Positions 45,662 to 54,126 of a stretch of 64,000 bases of DNA are shown here, in pieces. The DNA lies in NCBI GenBank assembly GCA_016710015.1, contig JADJLR010000001.1, positions 902,501 to 966,500 on the forward strand, written 5' to 3'. The notes below the pieces were generated by a model, which made no database searches, had not been told where the DNA came from, and saw only the letters and a list, made by a program, of their open reading frames with translations. The number at the start of each line of letters is the position of its first letter. Position 1 is the stretch's first letter. The position numbers were made by a program, and so were the translations under genes. Source of the DNA: Flavobacteriales bacterium (GTDB taxonomy: Bacteria; Bacteroidota; Bacteroidia; Flavobacteriales_F; PHOS-HE28).

Positions 45662-45669
45662 CAAAAGTA
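45662..45669 (-). promoter_or_regulatory. -7 element (TACTTTTG) of the copper-cluster gene
   Basis: Perfect TAnnTTTG, only 5 nt before the GTG at 45656; sets the start of that gene. Confidence 0.6.
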
Positions 45670-45791
45670 GGTGGATTCCGGATGAAGTGGGTTACGAACA
45701 TCATCCCTATGGCCCGTGCTGCGAACGAACATCGGCGCCGCCACGTTGAATGGACCTACTTTGGCATCCTTCGGATCAATTCCAATATACC

Positions 45792-45992
45792 ATGCACGCG
45801 GGACATCGATCCACCTTTGTCGAAGTGATCCGCTGGACCCGCAGGGATATCTTTTGGTACCTGCTGATCGCAACCATTCCCACGTTGCTTTACCAACTGT
45901 TGCGGTGGACCTGGCTCACCATTCCGTGGGTGCCGATCGCATTGGTGGGCACGGCTGTGGCCTTCATTAGGGGTTTCAAGAACAACGGCTGA
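45792..45992 (+). pseudogene. Truncated bestrophin family channel (N-terminal 66 residues)
   Basis: The frame from the ATG at 45792 reads MHAGHRSTFVEVIRWTRRDI and ends IALVGTAVAFIRGFKNNG before a TGA. Bestrophins of about 290-300 residues start MHAG and continue after GFKNN with A/S-YDRLWEAR. Here the chain stops exactly at that conserved point and only 7 bases later the convergent GH18 gene ends. The remaining three quarters of the gene are missing. A deletion at this junction is the simplest reading; expression of a short peptide is possible. Confidence 0.75.
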
Positions 45993-45999
45993 GTGATCG

Positions 46000-47322
46000 C
46001 TAACGCGAAACGAGCAACTTGGTGGATCCGATGCAGCCGGATCGATCGTACACGCGCACCGTGTACATGCCCGGTTCGAGATCACCGATCCATACCGTGA
46101 TCAGCCCCGTTGCTGAACTCACTTCTTCCCGCATGGATCTCCCCAACGCGTTCGCAATGGAGACGACCACTCGGCCCATCGTCGTCGCGGGTAGTCGCAC
46201 TTGAACAAGTTGGTCGGCGGGGTTGGGGAAGACTGTCGATCGGTATCCAACAATTTCCTTCAACCCTGTCGGAAGATCGCCGAAGATCCGTTCGTGGTTC
46301 TCCGCGAAGGAGTACGAGCCATTGCAATCGGATGCCGCATCCCAATTGATGCTCCAGGTCATCAGACCACGGAGATCAGGATAACCCGCAGCTTGCTGCA
46401 AGACATAAGCCCCTGGTTGCGGACCAAGACCTAGGAGGTAACGGACGGCATCGAAGACCACAGCGGTATCCGCATAGCCTCCGCCTGCCGCATTGGCACA
46501 AGCAGGAAGCGCTACGGCGACCTGATCCGGGCGCAAACCTTCGAAGATCCCACCAGCAGTGGAGAAGCCTTGGATCACGGCCTCTGTTTGGCTGACCATG
46601 AAATCAGCCGTGCCCTGCATGTACAGCGCACCGTCCAAGCCGAACATGCTACCGCTGTTATACAGTTGCACTTGCAGGACATCGATCGAATCGCGCAAAG
46701 CGTGGATCACAGGTAGGTAGGCACCCCAAAGACCACCGAATGCGCTCATTCCACCTTGCACATACGCCGTTTCAGGAGCCATGGTGAGGAACAACTTCAG
46801 ATCATTCTCCGCCCGATAGGCAGCCATGATGGAAGCGATCGCATCGATCAAGCGCACGATGGTCGGATCGACAGGCATCGCGATCGTTCCGCCGGTGATC
46901 GACACAGAGGAGCCTTCCAGATCAATATCCATACCGTTGAATCCGTATGTATCGATGATCCCGATCATGCTGGTCACGAATTCGTCGCGTTCCTGATCCG
47001 TATCCAAATGGACCGGCGCGTTGGCCCCGCCGATACTGATGGAGACCACCTTTCCTGTTTCGCGGAGCTGAGCCACATGCGCGATGAATTCAGCAACGGA
47101 ATTCCCGGATGGGGAGAATGACATCGCATGACCACTTCCGACCACCGGTTCTGCGAAAGAAACCGCGACAACATTGTACCGTGGATCGATCTGATCCAAC
47201 GGCAGGTACGGCGCAGCCCCATCGTTCCAATTGTGCCAATAGCCGATCAAGGCAGGAGTTGGCTGGGCGTGTGCCAGTGTGCATTGGAGACCGGCGAGGA
47301 TCAGGATCAGAACTGAACGCAT
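46000..47322 (-). CDS. Secreted GH18 glycoside hydrolase (chitinase-like) with T9SS sorting domain
   Basis: A 440-residue protein. Signal peptide at 1-19. The GH18 barrel begins ALIGYWHNWNDG, with KVVSISIGGAN and the active-site strand GFNGMDIDLEG. The DxxDxDxE motif has Asn in place of the first Asp, but the catalytic Glu is present. Later barrel segments are LMTWSINWDAAS. The last 80 residues (VFPNPADQLVQV to STKLLVSR) are a type A sorting domain. Likely secreted to degrade chitin or related glycans. Confidence 0.9.
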   Translation of the reverse strand: MRSVLILILAGLQCTLAHAQPTPALIGYWHNWNDGAAPYLPLDQIDPRYNVVAVSFAEPVVGSGHAMSFSPSGNSVAEFIAHVAQLRETGKVVSISIGGANAPVHLDTDQERDEFVTSMIGIIDTYGFNGMDIDLEGSSVSITGGTIAMPVDPTIVRLIDAIASIMAAYRAENDLKLFLTMAPETAYVQGGMSAFGGLWGAYLPVIHALRDSIDVLQVQLYNSGSMFGLDGALYMQGTADFMVSQTEAVIQGFSTAGGIFEGLRPDQVAVALPACANAAGGGYADTAVVFDAVRYLLGLGPQPGAYVLQQAAGYPDLRGLMTWSINWDAASDCNGSYSFAENHERIFGDLPTGLKEIVGYRSTVFPNPADQLVQVRLPATTMGRVVVSIANALGRSMREEVSSATGLITVWIGDLEPGMYTVRVYDRSGCIGSTKLLVSR

Positions 47323-47370
47323 CCAAGGGTTGCTAGGGCATCAAAATAATGGAAGGAATGCCGTCCCATG

Positions 47371-47393
47371 AAAAAAGGGCCTCGCGGCCCCTT
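47371..47393 (-). terminator. Rho-independent terminator of the rpsF-rpsR-rplI operon
   Basis: On the minus strand the stem GGGCC-GCGA-GGCCC (flanked by AA/TT pairs) is followed by six T. It lies 24 bases after the rplI stop. Confidence 0.75.
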
Positions 47394-47416
47394 CTTCAAT
47401 TTCGCACTATTGAGGA

Positions 47417-47863
47417 TCACTCTTCCACCACCTCGAAAGGGATGGTACGCACCACGTCGCGGTGGAAGGTCACCTCGGCCTCGTACTTGCCGAGTGCTTT
47501 GATGGCCTCACCTTTCAGTTTGATGCTCTTGCGATCCACGTCGAAGCCGAGTGCACGGATGGCATCGGCGATCTGGATGGTATTGACACTTCCGAAGATG
47601 CGTCCTTGTTCACCGGCCTTAGCGCCGATCTTCAGGATCGTATCACCCAAGCCTTCGGCCATTTTCTCGGCTTCTGCCTTGATCTTGGCGATCTTGTGTG
47701 CGCGTTGCTTCAGGGTCTCGGTCAACTGCTTCTTCTCGCTCACCGTAGCGCTCACAGCGAGGCCACGGGGAAGCAGGAAGTTGCGGGCGTAACCGTCTTT
47801 CACGTTCACCACATCATCGGCGAAGCCGAGATGCTCAACGTCTTGTTTCAGGATGACTTCCAT
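47417..47863 (-). CDS. rplI: 50S ribosomal protein L9
   Basis: A 148-residue protein that binds 23S rRNA near the L1 stalk. The N-terminal motif MEVILKQDVEHLGFADDVVNVKDGYARNF (shortened here) holds the L9 signature G-x2-GD-x-V-x-V-x2-GYARN form, then the long connecting helix and the C-terminal domain (KAGEQGRIFGSVN). Length is typical. Last gene of the rpsF-rpsR-rplI operon; no Shine-Dalgarno sequence. Confidence 0.96.
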   Translation of the reverse strand: MEVILKQDVEHLGFADDVVNVKDGYARNFLLPRGLAVSATVSEKKQLTETLKQRAHKIAKIKAEAEKMAEGLGDTILKIGAKAGEQGRIFGSVNTIQIADAIRALGFDVDRKSIKLKGEAIKALGKYEAEVTFHRDVVRTIPFEVVEE

Positions 47864-47882
47864 GGTCGTGCAGCGTTGAGGG

Positions 47883-48149
47883 TTACTTGAGCATATCGGC
47901 CACGTATGGCATCAAGGCCAGGTGGCGGCTACGCTTGATGGCTTGACCCACCTTGCGCTGGTACTTGAGGCTGGTGCCGGTGAGGCGCCGTGGCAGGATC
48001 TTGCCCTGCTCGTTCACGAAACGCATCAGGAACTCCTCATCCTTGTAATCGATGTAGGTGATCCCCATCTTCTTGAAGCGACAGTACTTGTCCTTCTTGG
48101 TCTCGATGGCGATCGGGGTGAGATACCGGATCTCGCTATTGTCTGCCAT
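47883..48149 (-). CDS. rpsR: 30S ribosomal protein S18
   Basis: An 88-residue protein that pairs with S6 on the 30S platform. The core KYCRFKKMGITYIDYKDEEF, then RFVNEQGKILPRRLTG and RKVGQAIKRSRHLALMPYV, is typical S18. It lies 3 bases after rpsF. Confidence 0.96.
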   Translation of the reverse strand: MADNSEIRYLTPIAIETKKDKYCRFKKMGITYIDYKDEEFLMRFVNEQGKILPRRLTGTSLKYQRKVGQAIKRSRHLALMPYVADMLK

Positions 48150-48152
48150 GGC

Positions 48153-48518
48153 TTACGCGTTCGTTGGTTCTACGGTCTCCTTCTTCGCGCTCCGCTTGGT
48201 GCGACGTTTCTCCGCGAAAGCGAGGTGGTGCTTGTCCATCACGATGGTGAGGAACCGGATCACCCGCTCATCACGGCGGTATTCGGTCTCGAGCTTGGCC
48301 ACGAGCGCAGGCTCGCTTTCGAACTCGATCAGGTGGTAGAAGCCCGTGGACTTCTTCTGGATGGGATACGCAAGTTTGCGCATGCCCCAGCTTTCTTCAT
48401 GGTGGACCTTACCACTGCCTGCCTTCAACAGGTCTTTGAACTTTTTAACCGTCTCCTTTGTCTGGTCCTCAGACAAAACGGGAGTTAAGATGAAGACGGT
48501 TTCGTACCGGTTGGTCAT
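48153..48518 (-). CDS. rpsF: 30S ribosomal protein S6
   Basis: About 121 residues from the ATG at 48518 (MTNRYETVFILTPVLSEDQT). The frame opens further to 48590, but the TACCTTCG promoter at 48541-48548 lies inside that extension. The S6 core includes GMRKLAYPIQKKSTGFYHLIEF. The C-terminal tail is basic and charged. First gene of the operon with rpsR and rplI. Confidence 0.95.
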   Translation of the reverse strand: MTNRYETVFILTPVLSEDQTKETVKKFKDLLKAGSGKVHHEESWGMRKLAYPIQKKSTGFYHLIEFESEPALVAKLETEYRRDERVIRFLTIVMDKHHLAFAEKRRTKRSAKKETVEPTNA

Positions 48519-48540
48519 GCCTTTCGGTTGATTTGGGCCG

Positions 48541-48548
48541 CGAAGGTA
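48541..48548 (-). promoter_or_regulatory. rpsF operon -7 element (TACCTTCG)
   Basis: TACCTTCG, one base from consensus, 22 nt before the rpsF ATG. No leader long enough for a classical S6:S18 feedback structure can be present downstream of it. Confidence 0.5.
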
Positions 48549-48717
48549 AGGCATCCTGTTGATAAATTGAGCGTTACGAGGGTTGAACATGGCTTACCAG
48601 CCCCCCTTTGGGGATCGGATCTTCCCCTTGCGCCCATTTACCGTGACCTTGTCCAAGCACAGGATCAAGACTTTTGAACGATGACGGTAGATCACTTCCC
48701 ACCTACGAAGGTCGGGT

Positions 48718-48725
48718 TATCTTCG
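48718..48725 (+). promoter_or_regulatory. dnaX -7 element (TATCTTCG)
   Basis: TATCTTCG, one base from TAnnTTTG, 10 nt before the ATG at 48736. Confidence 0.5.
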
Positions 48726-48735
48726 CGCCACCTCC

Positions 48736-50478
48736 ATGGAACAATTCGTCGTCAGCGCCCGAAAGTACCGTCCGGCCACCTTTGATACGGTGGTGGGGCA
48801 GGAAGCGGTGACCGAAACGTTGAAGAACGCCATACGGAGCAAGCATTTGGCCTCAGCCTTCCTATTCACCGGGCCGCGTGGGGTAGGTAAGACCACCTGC
48901 GCGCGCATCCTTGCACGGACGATCAACTGCGAGAACCTGGGCGATGATCTGGTGGCCTGTGGAAAGTGCCAACCATGTAAGACATTCGACGAGGGCCATA
49001 GCTTGAACATCTTCGAGCTCGATGCGGCCAGCAACAACAGCGTAGAGGACATTCGGAACCTGATCGTCCAGGTCTCCATCGCCCCGCAAGTGGGCACCAA
49101 GAAGGTGTACATCATCGATGAGGTACACATGCTGAGTGCCCAAGCCTTCAACGCCTTCCTGAAAACATTGGAGGAACCACCCTCCTACGCCATCTTCATC
49201 TTGGCCACCACCGAGAAGCACAAGATCATTCCCACCATCCTGAGCCGTTGTCAGGTATTCGATTTCCGCCGGATCACGATCTCGGATATCAGTCGGCATT
49301 TGGCATCCATTGCGAAGAGTGAAAAGATCGAAGCGGAGCCGCAAGCATTGCACGTCATCGCGCAGAAAGCGGATGGTGGACTGCGCGATGCGCTCAGCAT
49401 CTTCGACCAATTGGTGAGTTTCAGCGGCCACACGCTCACGTATGCGGACGTGGTGAAGAACCTGAACGTGTTGGACCACGAGCACTACTTCAGCTTGACA
49501 GAAAGCATCGTGCGGGGCGATATCCCGGCGGCCTTAGTGGAATACAACGCCATTCTGCAGCAAGGATTCGATGGACATTTGTTCGTGTCCGGTCTGGCAC
49601 ACCATTTCCGGGACCTCTTGGTAAGCCAAGATCCCAGCACCCTTCCTTTATTGGAGGTGAGCGAGGAACTTACCGTGCGCTATGGAGAGCAGGCCCAACA
49701 AGTGGATCGCGAATTGCTCGTGAAAGGTTTGGACCGTTTGGCCCAATGTGACAGCCAATACAAGTCGAGCAAGGAACCACGTTTGTTGGTGGAGTTGATG
49801 TTGATCCAACTCTGCAGGATCAACGCCGTTCCGAACGCTGCCGTGGAGGCATCGGCTCAAAAAAAAAGTCCTGACCTGACTGCGGCTCCAGCCGCCTCAA
49901 CTGTGGTAGCTGAACCTTCGTCTTCCCCACCACCACGCTCTCGGTCTGCTACTGTTTCTGAGTCAGATCCGAAACCTGTTCAGGCCAAGTATGTTCCCAA
50001 ACGCAAATTGGCCAATCAGGTCAGCATCAAGGACACGGTGACCGCAGCAATTGCGGAAGCTCCACCAACCCGTGAGTTAGAGGCGGACATGGGCACGGGC
50101 ATGCCGGCCTCCTCCAAAAAAGTGAATGCTGCTCTTCTTTTGCAGGTTTGGCGTGACTACGCCCTCCGCCTAAAGAAGAATGGTCGCGACAGTTTGCATG
50201 CCACACTGATGGCCAACGAACCTACCATCCTTGGCCCTAGCCAGATCGGCTTCACCATTGTCAATACCGTGCAGGAGAATTACATGCGCGAGGAAAAGCC
50301 GGAGCTACTTGGGAACCTGCGTCGACAACTCGACGATCCAGGGTTGGATCTTGTGGTGACCAAGTTGGAAGCCGTGGTGAAACCGCGATACACCAATTTG
50401 GACAAATTCAAGCTGATGGCCGAGAAGAATCCGGCTTTGTTGAATCTGCGTGAGGCTTTGGACCTGGACTTGGGTTGA
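48736..50478 (+). CDS. dnaX: DNA polymerase III subunits gamma/tau
   Basis: A 580-residue clamp-loader ATPase. Visible are Walker A GPRGVGKTT (46-54), four zinc-binding Cys (65, 75, 78, 81), Walker B IIDEVHML and the sensor ILATTEKHKIIPTI. Domains I-III end near residue 370, followed by a Pro/Ser-rich linker and a tau-type C-terminus (about 455-580). At codons 375-378 nine A in a row (49859-49867) form a slippery site. Both other frames hit TGA within a few codons, so slippage would make a gamma-like product of about 380 residues. Confidence 0.96.
   Translation: MEQFVVSARKYRPATFDTVVGQEAVTETLKNAIRSKHLASAFLFTGPRGVGKTTCARILARTINCENLGDDLVACGKCQPCKTFDEGHSLNIFELDAASNNSVEDIRNLIVQVSIAPQVGTKKVYIIDEVHMLSAQAFNAFLKTLEEPPSYAIFILATTEKHKIIPTILSRCQVFDFRRITISDISRHLASIAKSEKIEAEPQALHVIAQKADGGLRDALSIFDQLVSFSGHTLTYADVVKNLNVLDHEHYFSLTESIVRGDIPAALVEYNAILQQGFDGHLFVSGLAHHFRDLLVSQDPSTLPLLEVSEELTVRYGEQAQQVDRELLVKGLDRLAQCDSQYKSSKEPRLLVELMLIQLCRINAVPNAAVEASAQKKSPDLTAAPAASTVVAEPSSSPPPRSRSATVSESDPKPVQAKYVPKRKLANQVSIKDTVTAAIAEAPPTRELEADMGTGMPASSKKVNAALLLQVWRDYALRLKKNGRDSLHATLMANEPTILGPSQIGFTIVNTVQENYMREEKPELLGNLRRQLDDPGLDLVVTKLEAVVKPRYTNLDKFKLMAEKNPALLNLREALDLDLG
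49859..49867 (+). promoter_or_regulatory. A9 slippery run in dnaX (possible tau/gamma switch)
   Basis: In-frame reading is CAA AAA AAA AGT CCT. One extra A (or a -1 ribosomal shift) gives AAG TCC TGA, and one A fewer gives GTC CTG ACC TGA. A GC-rich stem (GCGGCT/AGCCGC, 49882-49895) follows 14 nt later. The place, between domain III and the tau tail, matches known dnaX frameshift sites. Confidence 0.65.
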
Positions 50479-50563
50479 ACTGACACGTGGTCAGGTCATC
50501 TGATCCATTGTGAATAAGGTGATCATTGAATGAGGGTGGCAATTCTCTTTTGTTGTTTGCACA

Positions 50564-51253
50564 GTGCGATCGTCCTCGCGCCAATCCACCGATACGACAG
50601 AGGTCAAGAATGGCACGTACTGGGTGGTACAGAGAGACGCCAAGGGCATCCCAGTGAACGCAGTGGTCCTCTACGACACGACCGGCAGAATGGTCTGTCG
50701 TGGTTCGTACCGTGGAGGGCTTGTACATGGACCGATGATCTACTTCGATAGTACGGGCACTAAAACGCGCTTGGTGACCTACAAGAAAGGCAAGAGGAAT
50801 GGAGCGGAATACGTGTACTACCCCAACGGAAAAACGCAAGTGCAGTCAACCAACCGGAACGGATGGCCTCAAGGCCGAAGTACGAGCTACTATCCCAATG
50901 GCCAAGTGGAATGGACGAAACAATACCGGGATGGAAAGCTATTCGGCGAGCGCGTTCTTCGGGACTCTACTGGTGCCTTGTACAATGGCGACTACCTGAC
51001 CGAATACCAGTCCGGGGCACGCTACACGACGAATTGTATCAATGGTCGACCCCATGGAGAATGGAACATGCTAAGACCGAACGGAGAGATCAGTTACACG
51101 GGGCACTACACCAATGGATTCCCGGACGGCGAGTACATCTACTTCGATAATGATGGAAAGATCTTCCGAAAAGAATACTACGAAATGGGGAAGTTCATTC
51201 GCAGTACACAACGCGGTGCCAATGGTGCTGCCACCCCCGACCAATATCCGTGA
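50564..51253 (+). CDS. MORN/YwqK-repeat protein with signal peptide out of frame
   Basis: The uninterrupted frame from the GTG at 50564 gives 229 residues with about six YwqK/MORN-type repeats (YYPNGKTQVQ, SYYPNGQVEW, NGRPHGEWNMLRPNGEI, YTNGFPDGEYIYFD). In the neighbouring frame a signal peptide starts at ATG 50530 (MRVAILFCCLHSAIVLA). Dropping one C at 50581/50582 would join the two as IVLA-QSTDTTEVKNG, a perfect signal peptidase site and a 240-residue protein. So this is either a recent frameshift or an assembly error. Such proteins are often labelled YwqK antitoxins without proof. Confidence 0.8.
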   Translation: MRSSSRQSTDTTEVKNGTYWVVQRDAKGIPVNAVVLYDTTGRMVCRGSYRGGLVHGPMIYFDSTGTKTRLVTYKKGKRNGAEYVYYPNGKTQVQSTNRNGWPQGRSTSYYPNGQVEWTKQYRDGKLFGERVLRDSTGALYNGDYLTEYQSGARYTTNCINGRPHGEWNMLRPNGEISYTGHYTNGFPDGEYIYFDNDGKIFRKEYYEMGKFIRSTQRGANGAATPDQYP

Positions 51254-51343
51254 TAGCTTGGTCCATTCGATCTACGAAGGCCATTCTCTACCGGTTACCT
51301 TCGCGGCGGGGATCCACAAGACCAAAACACGTAACACAATAGC

Positions 51344-52564
51344 ATGTCGAAGATCAAGGTGAGCAAGCCCGTAGTGGAGTTGGATGGCGATGAAATGACC
51401 CGCATCATTTGGAAATGGATCAAAGACCAATTGATCCTTCCATACGTGGATGTACCCATCGAGTATTACGATCTGGGCATGGAAAGTCGGGACAAGACGG
51501 ACGACAAGATCACCGTGGATGCGGCCAACGCGATCAAGAAGCACAGTGTTGGGATCAAGTGCGCTACGATCACTCCGGATGAAGCGCGTGTGGAGGAATT
51601 CGGTCTGAAGCAGATGTGGAAAAGCCCGAACGGCACCATCCGCAATATCCTTGGTGGCACCGTATTCCGCGAGCCCATCGTGATCAGCAACATTCCACGT
51701 TTGGTACCCGGTTGGACCAAGCCCATCGTGATCGGCCGCCACGCTTTCGGCGATCAATACCGCGCTACGGATGCGGTGATCAAGGGCAAGGGCAAACTCA
51801 CCATGACCTTCACTCCAGAGGATGGTGGTGAAGTGCAGACCTGGAATGTGTACGACTTCCAAGGAGGCGGCGTGGCCATGAGCATGTATAACACGGACGA
51901 GAGCATCGAAGGCTTCGCGCACAGCTGCTTCAACCTGGCGCTACAGAAGAAATGGCCGCTCTACCTGAGCACCAAGAACACGATCCTGAAGAAATACGAT
52001 GGTCGCTTCAAGGACATCTTCGAGGATGTCTACCAGCAGCATTTCAAGGCCGAGTTCGACAAGGTCGGCATCGTGTACGAGCACCGTTTGATAGACGACA
52101 TGGTGGCCAGCGCGATGAAGTGGAGCGGCGGGTACGTGTGGGCGTGCAAGAACTACGACGGCGACGTACAGAGCGACACTGTTGCACAAGGCTTCGGATC
52201 CCTCGGTTTGATGACCAGCGTGCTGGTAACGCCCGATGGCAAGACCATGGAGGCCGAAGCGGCACACGGCACCGTTACACGCCACTTCCGCCAGCACGAG
52301 CAAGGCAAACCCACCAGTACCAACCCGATCGCCAGCATCTTCGCATGGACACGCGGACTAGCATTCCGTGGCAAGTTGGATGGCAACCAAGCCCTGATCG
52401 ACTTCGCGACCAAGCTAGAACAGGTCTGCGTGAAGACGGTCGAGAACGGCCACATGACCAAAGATCTCGCCGTCTGCATCCACGGTGACAAAGTGACGAC
52501 GAACGATTACCTCACCACGGAGAAATTCATGGCTGCGTTGCGGGAGGAGTTGGAACGGGCATAG
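51344..52564 (+). CDS. icd: Isocitrate dehydrogenase (NADP+), dimeric eukaryote-like type
   Basis: A 406-residue TCA-cycle enzyme converting isocitrate to 2-oxoglutarate. The start KVSKPVVELDGDEMTRIIW is that of the homodimeric type shared with eukaryotes. Substrate residues lie in SPNGTIRNILGGTVFREPI, metal-binding Asp in YEHRLIDDMVA, and NADP-binding HGTVTRHFRQHEQG. No Shine-Dalgarno sequence. Followed by a strong terminator. Confidence 0.95.
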   Translation: MSKIKVSKPVVELDGDEMTRIIWKWIKDQLILPYVDVPIEYYDLGMESRDKTDDKITVDAANAIKKHSVGIKCATITPDEARVEEFGLKQMWKSPNGTIRNILGGTVFREPIVISNIPRLVPGWTKPIVIGRHAFGDQYRATDAVIKGKGKLTMTFTPEDGGEVQTWNVYDFQGGGVAMSMYNTDESIEGFAHSCFNLALQKKWPLYLSTKNTILKKYDGRFKDIFEDVYQQHFKAEFDKVGIVYEHRLIDDMVASAMKWSGGYVWACKNYDGDVQSDTVAQGFGSLGLMTSVLVTPDGKTMEAEAAHGTVTRHFRQHEQGKPTSTNPIASIFAWTRGLAFRGKLDGNQALIDFATKLEQVCVKTVENGHMTKDLAVCIHGDKVTTNDYLTTEKFMAALREELERA

Positions 52565-52586
52565 AATTGAATACAAATTCAAAGTT

Positions 52587-52616
52587 GAACGGGCCTTTCG
52601 GGGCCCGTTCTCTTTT
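52587..52616 (+). terminator. Rho-independent terminator of icd
   Basis: Perfect 9-bp stem GAACGGGCC (52587-52595) with GGCCCGTTC (52602-52610), then TCTTTT. Confidence 0.85.
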
Positions 52617-52631
52617 CCGGACCTTCGTGCA

Positions 52632-54089
52632 GTGAGTCAATTCCAACGCAACATTTTCTTGGTCGCCGTGGTGGCATACCTCATTACGGCGTGGTGTAGC
52701 ACGGGCTACCACAGTGCCGATGAGCACTTCCAGATCGTTGCATTCGCGCAAGCCAAGTTGGGCGAGTTGCCCATTGCGCATTTACCGTGGGAGTACGATA
52801 CTAGGATACGCTCTTCGTTTCAGCCCTGGATCGCCGTCGTGGTTTTCAAAGCCGCTGGTGCATTCGGTGTTCAGGACCCCTTCATTCGCGCTTTCTTCTT
52901 GCGGCTCCTGACCGCTGGTTTGGCATTGGTCGCCATCGTCGGGTTCGTGCGGGTCACCTTGCCGACCGTCCCGGATAGCTATCGAAAGGCCTTCATCCTC
53001 CTCTCCTACTTCCTTTGGTTCCTACCCTTTCTGCATGTGCGATCCAGTAGCGAGGGCTGGTCGGGGATCTTCTTGCTCTGCTTCGTTTCGACGATCCTGC
53101 TCTCCGAGGAACAGAGGTGGTGGGCCCTGCGTGCAGGAGTTTTCGCGGGCCTTGCGATCCTTTGCCGACCGCCTGTGGGGTTGATCGTAGTTTCACTTTT
53201 GGCATGGATGGTCATGGTGCGCAAGCAAGGATTTCGCTCCGTGGGAGCATTGCTCGCTGGTATCGCACTGGTGCTGGCCATTGGTGTACTCTTGGATTCA
53301 GCATTCTACGGTGAACCGACCTCAAGCACGTGGAGGTACTTGCAGATGGGTTTCGCCGGTGATCCGGACCATCGGTTCGATGAATTGCCTTGGTACTACT
53401 ATCCACCTTGGATCATCAAGTATGGTATACCGCCGATCGGTGCGCTGATCCTGCTTGCGTTCGTTGCGCTTTGCTTCTACCGACCGCGCCATTGGGCGGT
53501 TTGGTGTGCGCTTCCCTACATCGTGGTGCATAGTTTCATTCCGCACAAAGAACTGCGCTTCCTTTATCCATTGGCGGACTTCGTTCCCTTGATCCTTATC
53601 CTCGGATCGGCTGAACTGGCCGGATTCTTTCCTTCATCGCGGATGCGGCCGTTGGTGCGCATGGGGACGGTGATCTTGATCGCCATGAACCTGACCGGGC
53701 TGCTCGTGGTGATGATCACGCCGGCAGGAGAAGGCCGTGTAGTGCTCGCGAAAGCGCTTTACGGAAGAACAACGGAAAAGCAGTTGCGATTGGGCTATCT
53801 CATCCCCCCGGAGAACGCATGGCGGATCGAGTTTCCGGCCTTCTATAAGCCGGATGGGATCGAGGAAGTGCTGATCGACCCAGGGGATGAACAAGCCTCG
53901 ATCGTAGTGCTTGATCTCCTTATCGCGCATCGGGAAGAAGCGTATCTCTTCGCGGAACGGAACGGTTCGACGATCGACCGAATGACAGCCACCGCACCAC
54001 CGTTCACGGAAACATTGATGCGTTGGTACACGTGGAATGAAGGTGCGGCTCCGTGGTACTTGTACCAGGTTTCTTCTGCGCAACATTGA
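52632..54089 (+). CDS. GT22-like (Alg9/PIG-B type) mannosyltransferase family membrane protein
   Basis: A 485-residue polytopic protein with GTG start. The first loop has YHSADEHFQI, the GT-C acidic motif, and near residue 300 SFIPHKELRFLYPL, which matches the HKExRF signature of the Alg9/PIG-B family. About ten helices. In bacteria these transfer sugars from polyprenyl carriers to lipids or glycans; the acceptor is unknown. A GACCTTCG promoter-like box ends 4 nt before the GTG. Confidence 0.82.
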   Translation: MSQFQRNIFLVAVVAYLITAWCSTGYHSADEHFQIVAFAQAKLGELPIAHLPWEYDTRIRSSFQPWIAVVVFKAAGAFGVQDPFIRAFFLRLLTAGLALVAIVGFVRVTLPTVPDSYRKAFILLSYFLWFLPFLHVRSSSEGWSGIFLLCFVSTILLSEEQRWWALRAGVFAGLAILCRPPVGLIVVSLLAWMVMVRKQGFRSVGALLAGIALVLAIGVLLDSAFYGEPTSSTWRYLQMGFAGDPDHRFDELPWYYYPPWIIKYGIPPIGALILLAFVALCFYRPRHWAVWCALPYIVVHSFIPHKELRFLYPLADFVPLILILGSAELAGFFPSSRMRPLVRMGTVILIAMNLTGLLVVMITPAGEGRVVLAKALYGRTTEKQLRLGYLIPPENAWRIEFPAFYKPDGIEEVLIDPGDEQASIVVLDLLIAHREEAYLFAERNGSTIDRMTATAPPFTETLMRWYTWNEGAAPWYLYQVSSAQH

Positions 54090-54126
54090 GCGAGGGTGCA
54101 TCTTTGCCCGCGCTGTTCAGCAGGAG

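Noticed and set aside
50530..50751. A separate 73-codon gene starting at 50530
   Set aside because: After the signal peptide its sequence is a shadow of the MORN-repeat gene; it is better read as the displaced start of that gene.
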